DNA of 64,000 bases from Leptidea sinapis (GCF_905404315.1 NC_066304.1:3720001-3784000); one strand, 5' to 3'; shown: positions 21,213-32,097, counted from the first letter of the stretch. The notes: generated by a model not told the origin, from the letters alone. Translations and numbers: made by a program.

Positions 21213-21600
21213 ATCTATACTAATATTATAAAGATGCAGTGTTTGTTTGTTTGTTTGTTTGTTTGTTTGAACGCGCTAATCTCTGGTACTACTGGTCCGA
21301 TTTGAATGATTCTTTCAGTGTTGGGTAGTCCACTTATCGAGGAAGGCTATAGGCTATGGTTTTTTTTTTCAAAATTAGGGATCCGTAATAAAATTTCTAT
21401 TTTGTAACACAAGGTGTAAAATCGAAAACCTATTTATGCGTGCGCTGCAAAAACTATTGACAATAGAGCAAAATGATGTACAGGCTATAATATAGGCAAT
21501 ATTTTATTACTTATAAAACTATCGCCTGAATTATACTTTATATGGCAAAACAACGTTTGCCGTCATCATATACTGAAAAAAATATATACTAGTACAATGA
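21213..21600 (+). mobile_element. Helitron-like relic
   Basis: ctatactaatattataaaga, a (TTTG)n run at 21240-21270, then gaacgcgctaatctctggta, ctactggtccgatttgaatg and cgaggaaggctataggctat. I recognise this 5' block from non-autonomous lepidopteran Helitrons. The 3' terminus cannot be placed with certainty. Confidence 0.45.
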
Positions 21601-21794
21601 ACCTAAAACTTAAAACCATAAAAATTATAATATAATAACAAAAATAATAATATAATATAATAATTAAATAAGAAATACAATACCTTATAGATATTTTTGT
21701 AACTTAACCCACCACGCATAAATATTGAAGATTTTTTACCCAAAAAAATAAGAAAATTTGTTGAAAAAGGCGTCTTTGCGGAAATCCATTATCC

Positions 21795-21963
21795 TCCAAA
21801 TGTTTTTAGTTTTCTTTAGTGTTAATTCCGCCAATATTTGTCTTTTAACAATTCGCTTGTTTCGTCTCTACACAAGGCATCCTCAGGACATGTTGACTCG
21901 CCAAAATCAGGCACGAGACAAATATTGGCGGAATTTACACTAAAGAAAACTAAAAACATTTGG
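21795..21963. mobile_element. Foldback MITE (family F), short-arm copy
   Basis: The left arm 21795-21842 (ccaaatgtttttagttttct, gttaattccgccaatatttg) and right arm 21917-21963 are near-perfect inverted copies of about 48 bp with a 74-bp loop containing ggcatcctcaggacatgttg. The same sequence, with arms extended almost to the centre, is found at 33849-34095. No ORF. Confidence 0.75.
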
Positions 21964-22233
21964 CCGAAAAAAATAACATAATCAGGTACCTAATAGACAA
22001 TTTCGCCAATTTATTCGTTTTTAAATGTATTCGACAACCCTAGATAATCTATCCTTATCTCAACTATTCACCTTTAAATTCTCGTTTAGTTCTCGAAATA
22101 CTTGAGTACAATATGTACCTTGATTATTAACAAGTGAACTAACTTGGCAGGTTTTGGTCTCATTTTTTTCATCAATTCCTTTATTTTATTATAGTAAATT
22201 AACAGTACCTACTAACTACTTTAGCATTACCTA

Positions 22234-22310
22234 TACATATAAATAAAATTCAAGTGTCTGTGTATGATATAAATATATCAACAGTTTATTTACTGCTTCT
22301 TTTATGTTTA
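22234..22310 (+). repeat. Helitron-like 5' end fragment
   Basis: tacatataaataaaattcaa and gtgtctgtgtatgatataaa match the first bases of the relic at 25442 (tacatataaataaaattgga, gtgtctgtttgtaat). Confidence 0.4.
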
Positions 22311-22315
22311 GATTT

Positions 22316-22608
22316 TATTTATGAAAATCAGGGACGAGACGAGCAGGACGTTTAGCTGATGGTAATTGATACGCCCTGCCTCAGGATTCTTGAAAAACCC
22401 AAAATTTCTGAGCGACACCATAACTGCGCTCGTCATCTTGAGACATAAGAGTTGTCATGTCTCATTTGCCCAGTAATTTCACTAGCTACGGCACCCTTCA
22501 GACCGAAACACTGTAATTCTTACATATTACTGCTTCACGGCAGAAATAGGCGTCGTTGTGGTACCCATAATCTAGCTGGCATCTGGTGCAAAGGAGCCTC
22601 CCACTGGT
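22316..22608 (-). mobile_element. SINE-like family R copy
   Basis: In minus-strand sense: gtgggaggctcctttgcacc, gtagctagtgaaattactgg, acttatgtctcaagatgacg, ending ctcgtctcgtccctgatttt and an A-rich tail. Part of the internal hairpin arm is deleted near 22378. Another family R copy in the opposite orientation begins 190 bp downstream. Confidence 0.75.
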
Positions 22609-22734
22609 ACTCCCCAATAGATGAGACAGTTTTGGTTAAACTTACATAGACTGCTCTATTTACATAGGCGCAAAACAACCACGATATAAGTGAGGTTCGG
22701 ATTATTCTATATAGAATATACTTGCGTACAGACG

Positions 22735-22799
22735 ATCTGACAGCTCGAAAATGCGTGATGCGTTTAAAGGGTCGGCAACGCTCCTGAGATTTCCTGGGT
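22735..22799 (+). mobile_element. LINE-B-like tail scrap joined to family R
   Basis: tttaaagggtcggcaacgct and cctgagatttcctggg match the LINE-B tail opening. The next base starts a family R copy. Confidence 0.4.
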
Positions 22800-23095
22800 A
22801 TGGGAGGCTCCTTTGTACAGGATGGCCGGCTAGATTATGGGTACCACAACGGCACCTTTTTCTACCGTGAAACAGTAATGTGTAAGCATTATCGTTTTTC
22901 GATCTTAAATAACTGGGCAAATGAGACCTAACATCTTATATCTCAAGGTGATGGGTGCAATCGTAGTGCCACTCAGAATTATTGGGTTTTTCAAGAAATC
23001 TGAGTGCAGTGCAGTGTGCATTAAGGGCAGGGCGTATCAATTACTATCAGCTGAACGTCTTGCTCATCTAGTCCCTTATTATCATAAAAGAAACA
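22800..23095 (+). mobile_element. SINE-like family R copy
   Basis: Starts atgggaggctcctttgtaca and ends with cttattatcataaaagaaac. The internal hairpin shows cactcag pairing with ctgagtg, where other copies have cgctcag/ctgagcg: a compensatory change. Confidence 0.75.
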
Positions 23096-23099
23096 TGAT

Positions 23100-23930
23100 C
23101 GGCGGACCCGTATGTATGCTAGTTTATCTCTTACAATAGAACATCTGTAACATCCCTATTTTAAAAAAATATTTAATTCATTTTAGAGTATATTTAAAAT
23201 TATTTTCCAAATGATAACATACGAAATTTAAATAAATTATTATAGAGAGACACAATAAAAGGGCGGCTCGTCCTTGGCATATATAAAAAGTTATTTAAAA
23301 TGTTTTCACTTTAAGGGGTCACCTTGTTATCTGACTCATTTGTAAAGTGCGCACACAAAATGCTTTTTGTTTAGCCGTATATAAAAAGTATATTGAATAT
23401 TCTTTAATTAGAAAGGATATACTTCTAAGGTAGTTTGGTGAGAGTATGGTTTGGTTCTGATAATGGGATCCATGACAAAGTAACGGAACTCTTAAATTCT
23501 TAGGGGTAAATTAACGATTCTCGGCCGAATCTTTTTTATGTTATCCGGATATTTCAGAGACCTACCGTAACGTCGTGGTGTTAAAGTAACTATCGTTGTC
23601 GAATATGGTGATCAATTGGACTCCTTAACGACTTGCCCCATTATTCATAATAGTCTGCTAACTTAAAGCATTGCTAATTCTCACTCTGTCTTCTTCTATT
23701 GACCTAAGTCAGAATGAGAAAAAACACTCTCGCGGCTGTTTAAATTTAGCGGACCATTATGAATAAGGGGGTTACAGTAAGGGTACGATCTGTGGCAGAA
23801 TTTCTGTTTGTAATCAAAGTGCAATGCGCTTACGTTCATTGCTGCATTGCAAAATTTTGTAGGTCTATACATATTTAGACAAATTAATTATAAAAATAAA
23901 AAAATAAAGAATATATTTAACAAACAATCA
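23100..23930. other. AT-rich stretch, no gene seen
   Basis: No repeat family recognised. A moderately GC-rich part at 23520-23780 has stops in every frame. Confidence 0.35.
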
Positions 23931-24145
23931 ACCGACTTCAAAAGAACTATTCCAAAACAATAGCTATAATATGCACTAAAAAGTAAAAACTAATTGCGTA
24001 TTTTTATACAAACTAAAGAATTAATCTAATTCTAGTTACAATTATTGTTATTTTTGGAGTCGGTGTCAGCAAAGGTAGGTTTGTAACTATATATACAGTT
24101 GTAGGTAAGATGTGCTTGTGTCGGAAGCGCAACGTACCAAGGCGG
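23930..24145 (+). repeat. Interspersed repeat family K
   Basis: Shares accgacttcaaaag, gtcggtgtcagcaaagg, taagatgtgcttgtgt and the GC-rich end with 790-1045. Confidence 0.4.
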
Positions 24146-24407
24146 GGGGCACTCTAATTTAACTGAATAAAGGTGCGGGCTAGGGGAAGAAGGAGCTAGT
24201 ACATAAGTAATAATAATTATAGAAACTTTTTATGCAAATATAAAGGAGAACGATGAATATAAAGAAAAAAATTGCACATTACTAATTTTAATAATAATTT
24301 TACTAGGTATAATATATTTGCCAGTTGAAGTTTGAATATCTATTGAGTATTCTTTGAAAATAAATGTGAATTCGTAAATTATCACTATTAAAAAATTTTG
24401 CACTGAA

Positions 24408-24645
24408 TGGACGCAACAGCAGTAATGTGCAAACTGTGTTTCGGTCTGAAGGGCGCCGTAGCTAGTGAAATAACTGGGCAAATGAGACTTAACATCTTAT
24501 GTCCCTAGGTGACGAGCGCAATTGTGGTGCCGCTCAGAATTTTTGGATTTTTCAAGAATCCTGAGCGGCACTTCATTGTAATGGGTAGGGCGTATCAATT
24601 ACCATAAGCTGAACGTCCTGCTCGTCTCGTTCCTTATTTTTATAA
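24408..24645 (+). mobile_element. SINE-like family R, 5'-truncated copy
   Basis: Begins near gcagtaatgtgcaaactgtg and runs to cgtcctgctcgtctcgttcc and an A-rich tail. The hairpin arms gtgccgctcag and ctgagcggcac are perfect here, so this copy is a good reference for the structure. Confidence 0.75.
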
Positions 24646-24649
24646 AAAA

Positions 24650-25440
24650 AATAACCAAAAAAAAAAGAATAATTATTCTAGTACATCAACAGAAGTCTGA
24701 TAGAAAAGATGCACTTGAAGATCTTTTCAAATGTGATAACGGACTAAATTTTTCAAATAAATGTCAGGCTGCCAATGCTTTTAGTGCCAAAATGACCGGA
24801 AGTCCTAATTTAGATTCCTGAGCGACTTTTAATGTAAGGGATAACAAGCCTGGATTCCTGGAAGCGAGACCTGGTATACTTTTACCAAATTTAACGAGTT
24901 TTGTTTTCCTGTTTCATATTTAAACCGAATGGAATCTTTATTGATACAGTAAAAATTTATTGCACATTGCAATAATTAGCGCATTTCTTCCTTAAGGCTT
25001 TTCAATTTGATTGGTATTTTTTTTTATTTATGTACACCGATTACGCCGAGCTTTGTGATCTAATTTACGTGGTTCTTCTTTAGTTTGACATTTGGTCACA
25101 TAAAAATTTACATTGTTTTTATTTTATTAACCTTTTTGATGAATATTTTAGTTTACGTGGACGATATAATTGTTGTTTTTATACGGCTCTTTTTAGGAGA
25201 TTTCATTTAGGTTCATTAAGTATATATTATTATTAATCCGTATGCAAATAGGTGGGTCTTGGGCTAACTGTCATTCAAACTTGTCCTTCACGATCTTTTA
25301 GTGTATCACAAGAACCTGAAATAGAGTTTCGAACAGCAATTTTTTGGAGTCGATACCTTTTTTTTAGTACCCGTTTTTTGAGATTTATATTGTTTCACCT
25401 TTCGTAGGCCTATCCATAGCTACTCAAAAATATCACTTTT
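24650..25440. other. AT-rich stretch, no gene seen
   Basis: Only chance ORFs and T-runs. Confidence 0.35.
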
Positions 25441-25441
25441 T

Positions 25442-25765
25442 AATATTATCTCTACATATAAATAAAATTGGAGTGTCTGTTTGTAATATTGAAATAACCG
25501 TTTTTACTATATTTATATGAATATATATACGGTACATACACCAAAATAACATTTTTTACAATTTTGGTCTGTATGTCTGGTTGTTTCGGCTAATCTCTGA
25601 AATGGCTGGACCGATTTTGACGGGACATTTATTGGCAGGTAGCTGATGTAATAAGAAGTAACTTAGGCTACGTCTGTTTTAGAAAAATAAAGTAATGTTG
25701 CAATGTCCAAGAAACGGTCTAACTCTAAAAATAATTTATGTAGCTAACGTTTGCCGGTATGTCAG
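25442..25765 (+). mobile_element. Helitron-like relic
   Basis: ctctacatataaataaaatt, ggctaatctctgaaatggct, ggaccgattttgacgggaca, ggcaggtagctgatgtaata, then caatgtccaagaaacggtct and aacgtttgccg near the usual 3' end. The reverse complement of 31449-31755 matches this order. The CTAG terminus is lost here. Confidence 0.5.
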
Positions 25766-25879
25766 CTTACCAACTGATGTACTCTAGAAAAATCCTACTG
25801 TAGTTTACAGAAAAACCTGATGCAGACACTAAAAAGTTATATATAAAAAAAACTTCGTGTGACATTAAAATTTTGTATT

Positions 25880-26100
25880 AATTAGGTAGCAACCTACTCG
25901 TATTGATAGGTTTGAAGTCGGTGCCAAGCCAAATGTAAAAGCAGGTACATACACCCGCCACGCGTGACTTTAAGCGGGATAGCTTCGTCTAGAACAACAT
26001 CGTTGATAATTACAGTTAGTAACCTGCTTATAATATTAAGTTTTATTTTGTATAGGGCTTGGCATTGACTTCAAACGTATTAATAGGTAGCACATACAAA
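25880..26100. mobile_element. TIR element with ggtttgaagtcggtgccaag ends
   Basis: The left end (cgtattgataggtttgaagt, cggtgccaagcc) is inverted at the right end (gggcttggcattgacttcaa, acgtattaataggtagc). The 100-bp interior includes acacccgccacgcgtgactt. Short, non-coding MITE-like unit. Confidence 0.5.
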
Positions 26101-26499
26101 TAACAGTATATTATTAATATTAAAGGTTTGCAGGAGCGGTGTATTGGCGGTTTAGCGTGTCATTTGTATTTCATAACAGTATGGTATGTTTGAAACATCG
26201 AATTTTATTACAGTGATGATAAAAATTGATAATCATTAAAATTATTTAATCATTATTTACCAATTAAAATACCATGACATTAAGATCTTTAATGCCTTAG
26301 CAATCGCAATAATTTTACTGAGCAATTAGTTGGTGATAAAAAGCAGTAATGATTGATTGCTGTTGTGACGAGTTGTACTAATTAATATGTGCAGTTTGAT
26401 GGATACAGCCTGGATACTAATCTGTTTTCATTATTTAACTATATTTAACACTAGTCGCGATCACAATATGAATATTAACCCCTCTCGTGGCCCCTCGTC

Positions 26500-26815
26500 G
26501 TGTTTTTTTGTCAATATAAGTTACAAGACGAGCTGGACTTTCTCCTGATGATAATTGATACGCCCTGCCCGTTACAATGCAGTGCCGTTCAGGATTTTTG
26601 AAATACCCAAAAATTCTGAGCGGCACTATAATTGTGCTCGTCACCTTGAGACATAAGATACTAAGTCTTATATGCCCAGTAATTTCACTAGCTACGGTGC
26701 CCTTCAGACCGAAACACAATAATGTTTACACATTACCACTTCATGGTAGAAAAAGGCCCCGTTGTGGTACTCATAATCTAGCCGGCATCCTGTGCAAAGG
26801 AGCCTCCCACGATTA
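26500..26815 (-). mobile_element. SINE-like family R copy
   Basis: In minus-strand sense: gtgggaggctcctttgcaca, gatgccggctagattatgag, gtagctagtgaaattactgg, cttagtatcttatgtctcaa. The hairpin (gtgccgttcag/ctgagcggcac) keeps pairing with one G-T wobble. The tail is diverged. Confidence 0.75.
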
Positions 26816-27098
26816 TTTTATCGCTTTGTCTTGCTTATCGTCGACAGGTCTGAAAGAGACACTCTTAAGGGAAGTACATTGGCAATACTTCACGCTAGGT
26901 CGCAGATTTGCTCTAAATGGCCCTGTTATAGCTACATTTCTCTGTGAATATATTGATCCCTTAATGATTGGTATCCAATTATTCTCTCCAATAATTTCCA
27001 GTATCCACGCAAGTCAGCATAAGAATAGATTAATTGGGGACCTCGACAATTCAGAAAAAGGGTTCCAAAAGAAAACATCTCGAGATGTTACTGTTTGA
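26577..27098 (+). other. 173-codon ORF spanning family R and unique DNA
   Basis: The first half is antisense family R and is therefore not expected to encode a host protein. From about 26815 a further 95 codons stay open in non-repeat DNA (HDYFIALSCLSSTGLKETLL... to ...KTSRDVTV). I recognise no domain. In an AT-rich background a 95-codon open tail is mildly unusual, but chance is the simplest explanation. Confidence 0.2.
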
Positions 27099-27357
27099 AA
27101 CGAAAGTATTCTAGGCTTGTGAAATATTGGAAGTAGCAATTAAACTGCATTGACATATCGACTTGTTTCTCTTTGGTAATGGTGGGTTATGGTTTATGGA
27201 ATATTTTCTCATACTTATCTCAAACATACTGAATGTTAGACTTGTTACACTTTGGAACTGATGTATCGAATTATTATTACCTATGGCTAATACTGCTACT
27301 ACCTCATATCTCACTGAAAATGTATAGAATTTAGGTGAAATGAAGAAACTTTCTAGC

Positions 27358-27450
27358 CATCATCATCATCATCGACTGGAAGACGTCCACTACTGGACAA
27401 AGGTCAGTCTACTCGCCTTGATATTGCGAATATGAAGGCGAGTAGACTCT
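27358..27450 (-). mobile_element. RTE tail scrap ending in a hairpin
   Basis: catcatcatcatcatcgact and ggaagacgtccactactgga are the outermost RTE 3' end. After aaagg, the expected RTE sequence is replaced by a hairpin with 14-bp arms (27406-27419 agtctactcgcctt and 27435-27448). Confidence 0.6.
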
Positions 27451-27940
27451 TTTAGTGTCAGATAACTTTTAAATAACAAAATTTAAGAATTTATTGCACT
27501 TCGCACTTTTCTTCATCTTATGATTGGGACCCTTTTTAACGTGGCTCAGAGAGAAACCAAAACATAGAAGAAAATACGCCATTTGTTGACTTAAATATAC
27601 AATGCATAGATAATTTTAATCTACTTCATGTATTGCTTGAGTATAATTAGGGCTGTCAGCGGAATCTTAATAAGATTATTTTTGAAATAAAAATTCATTT
27701 TTGTCCGAAATCTTGTTCAAGAATACCTATCTATCGACTCCCGGCACACATCCACAAATCACACTATCACGCCTACCTTCGAGAGATGTAGCCAAGCCTG
27801 GCCCCTTTTCAACATATCCCCGACCTAATCGTGGGCTTTACGCCTAGGTTCCCCAACATTTTTTATCCATATTGGATCTGTATGCACTAAATAGTGCAAA
27901 CAATTTACTTCATCCTTCCTCTCTACATGACTAAAATACC

Positions 27941-28322
27941 CCAATATTATCTTACCAATAACTGGCACTATCTTTTCTTTTACTCCAAATCTCTCTCATA
28001 TGTCATTGTTTCTTCACCAATAAACGGCTATACCTCTTCTATTGGTCCAAATCTCTCTTTTGTCATTGTTTCTTAAACAATAACTAGCACTACCTCTTCT
28101 TTTGGTCCAAATCTCTCTTATGTCATTGTTTCTTAAACAATAACTAGCACTACCTCTTCTTTTGGTCCAAATCTCTCTCTCTCTTATATCATTGTTACCT
28201 AAACAATAACTCGCACTACCTCTATTTTGGTCCAAACCTCTCTTATATGTCAATGTTTCTTAAACAATAACTAGCACTATCTCTTTTTTATCCAAATATT
28301 TTTCTTATGTTATTGTTTCTTA
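27941..28322. repeat. 60-bp minisatellite, about six copies
   Basis: The period is 60 bp: ttggtccaaatctctcttat, gtcattgtttcttaaacaat, aactagcactacctcttctt. Units start near 27981, 28041, 28101, 28161, 28226 and 28287, with a partial unit before. One unit carries an extra (CT)n insertion. On the minus strand the repeat stays open for 80 codons because 60 is a multiple of three; nothing supports translation. Confidence 0.9.
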
Positions 28323-28329
28323 TTTAAGC

Positions 28330-28990
28330 AAACCTGCATTAATGCGTTATATTATCTTTTTACTTGCTGACAAATCTATTAGGTATATTAAACAAACGCT
28401 CAACAAATTGTATCATACTCATTAGTCATATTAATTAATATGATCAGCCACAACTGCTATCAATCATACATATTTTTTACTAACGTGTTTATTGATCTAT
28501 AAAATTATCACGATCTGTTATGCGCATTTTAGAGCTAATTCATAACAATCTTTCAACGCACAATAACATTTAATGCAATGAATTATTCAAGATATGGGAT
28601 GTAATTTATTTTGCACGTTGGATCATTAGATAGTTGATTGGTTTCTGTGAAGGTTACTTTGAACTTTGACTGTGATGCATGCATGTAACATCATATTATT
28701 ATAACTTCATTATTATGAATAAGAGAATTTAGCTTTGATAATAATACCTATATATTGTATTAGATAAATTTGATTGATGATTGAGCAATTACATATTTAG
28801 TTAGTTATAAAGGGTTAGGTGGAACAATGATTTAATTTGATTTTATCGAATACTATTTATTTAATTACAAAATTTAGATTAGAATTAAAATATTTAATAT
28901 CATAAACATGTGCGTGTGATAATATTTCATTGGCATTTTGTAAGCACTATAGTGTGCATGCCAATAAATGAATGTAGGTGAATAAAAATT
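28330..28990. other. AT-rich stretch, no gene seen
   Basis: No feature could be supported. Confidence 0.35.
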
Positions 28991-28998
28991 GTTACACT

Positions 28999-29190
28999 TT
29001 TTATGGAAAAGGAAGACTAGCGTATGGGTTACCTGATGATAAGTAATCACCGCTGCTCAATTTCATCTGCAACACAAGAAGAATCACATGAGCGTTGCCG
29101 GCATTAAAGAAAAGTATACGCGTTTGTTTTGAAGGTACCCATGTCGTAAGTCTTCGAAACTCCTTTCAAGGAAGCTCATTCTATATATGC
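28999..29190 (-). mobile_element. LINE-B 3' end
   Basis: On the minus strand: gaatgagcttccttgaaagg, tgggtaccttcaaaacaaac, cggcaacgctcatgtgattc, ttccat and A-run. Includes the last codons equivalent to ...MGTFKTNAYTF. Confidence 0.65.
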
Positions 29191-29225
29191 TTATTTCCAC
29201 ACCTATTTATTTATAATAATAATAA

Positions 29226-29456
29226 CCATCATCATCATCAGCTGAAAGACGTCCACTGCTGGACAAAGGCATGGACATGACAATTGTCATGTCGATCTTC
29301 GGAGAAGGTCCTGCCCTCCCCTCATCCAATCTATTCCAACGATCTTAACCAGATCATCGGTCCGTCTTATGGAGTGGCCTACTAACACTACTTCTTCCGG
29401 TACGTGATCGCTATTCGAGGACTTTACAGCCCCAACAGCCATCTGTTTCGCAACTA
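29226..29456 (-). mobile_element. RTE-like LINE 3' end with internal palindrome
   Basis: catcatcatcatcagctgaa, gtccactgctggacaaaggc, then a perfect 20-bp palindrome at 29274-29293 (gacatgacaattgtcatgtc) in place of the usual block, then ggtcctgccctcccctcatc, ccgtcttatggagtggccta and cgctattcgaggactttac. Minus-strand sense. Confidence 0.7.
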
Positions 29457-29559
29457 TTTATTTATTTACAATGTTTGACGCAAAGAAAGAATTTTGATTA
29501 ATGTATCTATTACCAACGGTACGGACCCTAGTCTTCTATTTATACGGCGCTTATTTTAG

Positions 29560-30012
29560 TACTACGCTGAGACTTGGACACTGAAAGCTGCAGACCGCAA
29601 ATGCATTGACGCCTTTGAGATGTGGTGCTGGTGAAAGATGCTCCGTATCCGCTGGACAGCATTTCGATCTAATCTCTCCATGCTGCGTGAACTCAGGATC
29701 TCCTCGCGATTGTCTTCCGAATGTCTGCGCAGAGTTTTAGAATACTTCTGTCACATCGCAAGGAAGGACGTTGGGAACCTTGAGAGGCTCATTGTGGTCG
29801 GCAAAATAGATGGGAAGAGGCCTCGTGGACGCAGTCCAACACGATAGTCCGACCAGATCCGCTCCGCCCTCGACTCTGCGGTTCACAATGCCTTTCACAC
29901 CGCCAGAGACAGAATAGATGGAGAGCGATCATACGAGAGAAAGTGATACAGAGGGGTGGTCATGACCCTCAGTACTGAGGATTACGACGCAGGGTGGAGG
30001 AGGAGGAGGTAT
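29560..30012 (+). pseudogene. RTE-type LINE C-terminus (second RTE family)
   Basis: The plus strand encodes LKAADRKCIDAFEMWCW, a stop/frame lesion, then KMLRIRWTAFRSNLSMLREL, RRVLEYFCHIARKDVGNLER, VGKIDGKRPRGRSPTR, a stop (normally W), then SDQIRSALDSAVHNAF. This is the C-terminal region of an endonuclease-reverse transcriptase common in Lepidoptera. The copy ends in an (AGG)n tail at 29995-30010. Catalytic domains are missing. Confidence 0.75.
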
Positions 30013-30174
30013 TATCAAAATGAGAATACACATTTTATCTGTAGGTATTCTACTAAATCACTCATAACTTTCGTAAAGATTACATCCACCACAAATATTA
30101 TTTCCTGTCCAAAAATACTTCCTTAGCTTATTCCACTCGTAGCCTATTCTACAAGCCGTCTTAGTTTTGTTTCT

Positions 30175-30335
30175 CTTTTTTATGACACCAAGGGACGAGA
30201 CGAGCAGGACATTCAGCTGATCGAAAAAGTCATAATCACCTAAAAATTCTGAGTGACCCTACAATTGCGGTTGTAACCTTGAGACATAAGATGTTAAGTC
30301 TTATTTGCCCAGTAATTTTCAGAAAAACAATAATG
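30175..30335 (-). mobile_element. SINE-like family R, internally deleted
   Basis: agggacgagacgagcaggac, attcagctgatcg, then deletion of one hairpin arm, then aaaaattctgagtgacccta, gagacataagatgttaagtc and gcccagtaatttt (plus-strand reading). Confidence 0.65.
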
Positions 30336-30339
30336 CTTT

Positions 30340-31025
30340 ACTTCTTCTCACCTATCCAATTGTTAGGTGTATTACTTCCCAATGAATGTACACCATTTTC
30401 AAGTATTTCCCCTTCATTAACTGTATAAATTTGTGCTCTTCTTTAATTAACATTTAACCATGACCCATCCACGGTATGTGCCCAAAAAAATTTGTAGCAA
30501 AACCAATAACAAAGCGTAGATAATCAAAGTTAAACAGCAGATCGTTTCGAAAGTAATACGCAGTTCATTAATCTATTTTAGTTACGTTTAATATAACTTT
30601 AATTGTTTTTTAATTTGCTGTTTCTTTGAAACGAAACGAACCATTATAGCCGCTTCGATATTACAAATTAATTTGATCGATTATGAAATAATTGTGATCG
30701 ATGGCAAATACATTTTATTTTACATATCTTTTCTCATAATATTAGTCGGAAAAAAACCTTGAAAAACTGTTCCGAGGACTTGACTGCAAGATCGTATACC
30801 CTAAAAGACATTTTTACGCTGGATTCTATAAGGGTATGTAATAGCGGCGCCTTTTACGTTGTAGTATAGCGGCTTAAATATTTGTTGATCAAGCCCGGTT
30901 CTTTGGTATTACGTAACAATATTGGTTCATTTGCATCTTCTACTGCTGTTATCCAGGAGAATCCTCAAAGTAGTTGTTTGGGTTGATAACAACAGCCGAA
31001 TTCCACCACCGGAAATTACGTTAAA
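30340..31025. other. Mixed-composition stretch, no gene seen
   Basis: The part 30790-31010 is richer in GC with non-random phrases (gtatgtaatagcggcgcctt, caccaccggaaattacgtta), likely an unassigned repeat. No ORF supported. Confidence 0.3.
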
Positions 31026-31059
31026 ATACTAAATTCAAAAGAAATTTTCCGAGCTTGCT

Positions 31060-31165
31060 TTTGCTATTTTCCCGAACCAATACGACCTTCAAGAATAGAC
31101 CATACTCCCAACTTATAGGCCAGCAACACATCTCTCGACCCTGGTGTTGCGGATCATTCCGCATC
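31060..31165 (+). mobile_element. LINE-B-related tail fragment
   Basis: cgaccttcaagaatagacca, cttataggccagcaacacat and ctcgaccctggtgttgcgga parallel 17430-17520. Confidence 0.45.
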
Positions 31166-31448
31166 TGCTTTAGACTATTTATACTTAATTTTTTCGACGA
31201 TTTCACAGCTGTCCTAGTCTAACTAAACGTATAAATGATCGAACTTAAATAAAAAAAAATACTAAAGAGCTAACTTCAAGCGTGGCTGACTTTTTACGAC
31301 TTTTCAGTCAAAATCTGCTACATTTACAGTAAATTTACTTTTCTATCTTGCTGTATCTTCATTAGAGTTGTTCTTCTGTCTTGCACTCTTTGTTTGTTTA
31401 TACGTAATCTGTGCATCAGTCATTCAAATCTTATATCTTATTATTTAC

Positions 31449-31755
31449 AAGCTGACCCGGCAAAGGTTGTTTTGCCATATTAATTATTTTTATAGTTAGA
31501 CCGTTTCTTGGACATTGCAACATTACTTTAATTTTCTAAAATACAAGATTTTTTCTGAAATAAACATAGCCTAGGTTACTCCTTATTACAACAGCCACCT
31601 GCCAATAAAAGTCCTGTCAAAAGCGGTCCAGCCATTTCAGAGATTAGCCGGAACAAACAGACAGATTGTAAAAAATATATATTATATAAAGTATAGTAAA
31701 AACGGTTATTTCAATTTTACAAACAGACACTTCAATTTTATTTACATGCATAGAT
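31449..31755 (-). mobile_element. Helitron-like element, agctgacccggcaaa end
   Basis: The plus strand begins acaagctgacccggcaaagg and continues ttgttttgccatattaatta, cagccacctgccaataaaag, gcggtccagccatttcagag. It is the reverse complement of the 25442 element and of the terminus at 4445-4465. The far end (cttcaattttatttacatgc) matches 25445. Nearly full-length non-autonomous copy, about 300 bp. Confidence 0.6.
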
Positions 31756-32097
31756 TTGCTATCAATCATGTTAATTTATCGTGAACATAACTATATATCT
31801 ATTTAATATTATCTTTATGTGTACTGTAAAGGTTAAGTTTATAAAGTTTTCAATAAACGTTTGCCTAAGTTGTTGCTATTGCACTTCTCAAAAGCGAAGC
31901 GTTAGTTACTTCTGGACTCTCAACTTGTCAAAAAAGCAGTTTTCTCGAAACTAACATAGTTTTTTTTTTATTTATATCCCACTTAAAGGTTAATAATATG
32001 AGCGCACTTACTCGTATATCAAGTCATATAATCTATTAGCTACATAAAATATATTACAATAAAAATTATTCCGCAGATAGTAAATAATAACATTAAA

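Noticed and set aside
26577..27098. 173-codon ORF as a host gene
   Set aside because: Its first half is antisense to a SINE-like repeat, and similar open frames over this repeat appear at 11336, 22452 and 32008, so the repeat itself is open by chance in that frame.
28014..28253. Repetitive 80-codon minus-strand ORF as a repeat protein
   Set aside because: It is explained by a 60-bp minisatellite whose period is a multiple of three; neighbouring units break the frame.
27941..28322. CRISPR-like array
   Set aside because: Repeats are directly contiguous 60-bp units with no unique spacers, in a eukaryotic context.
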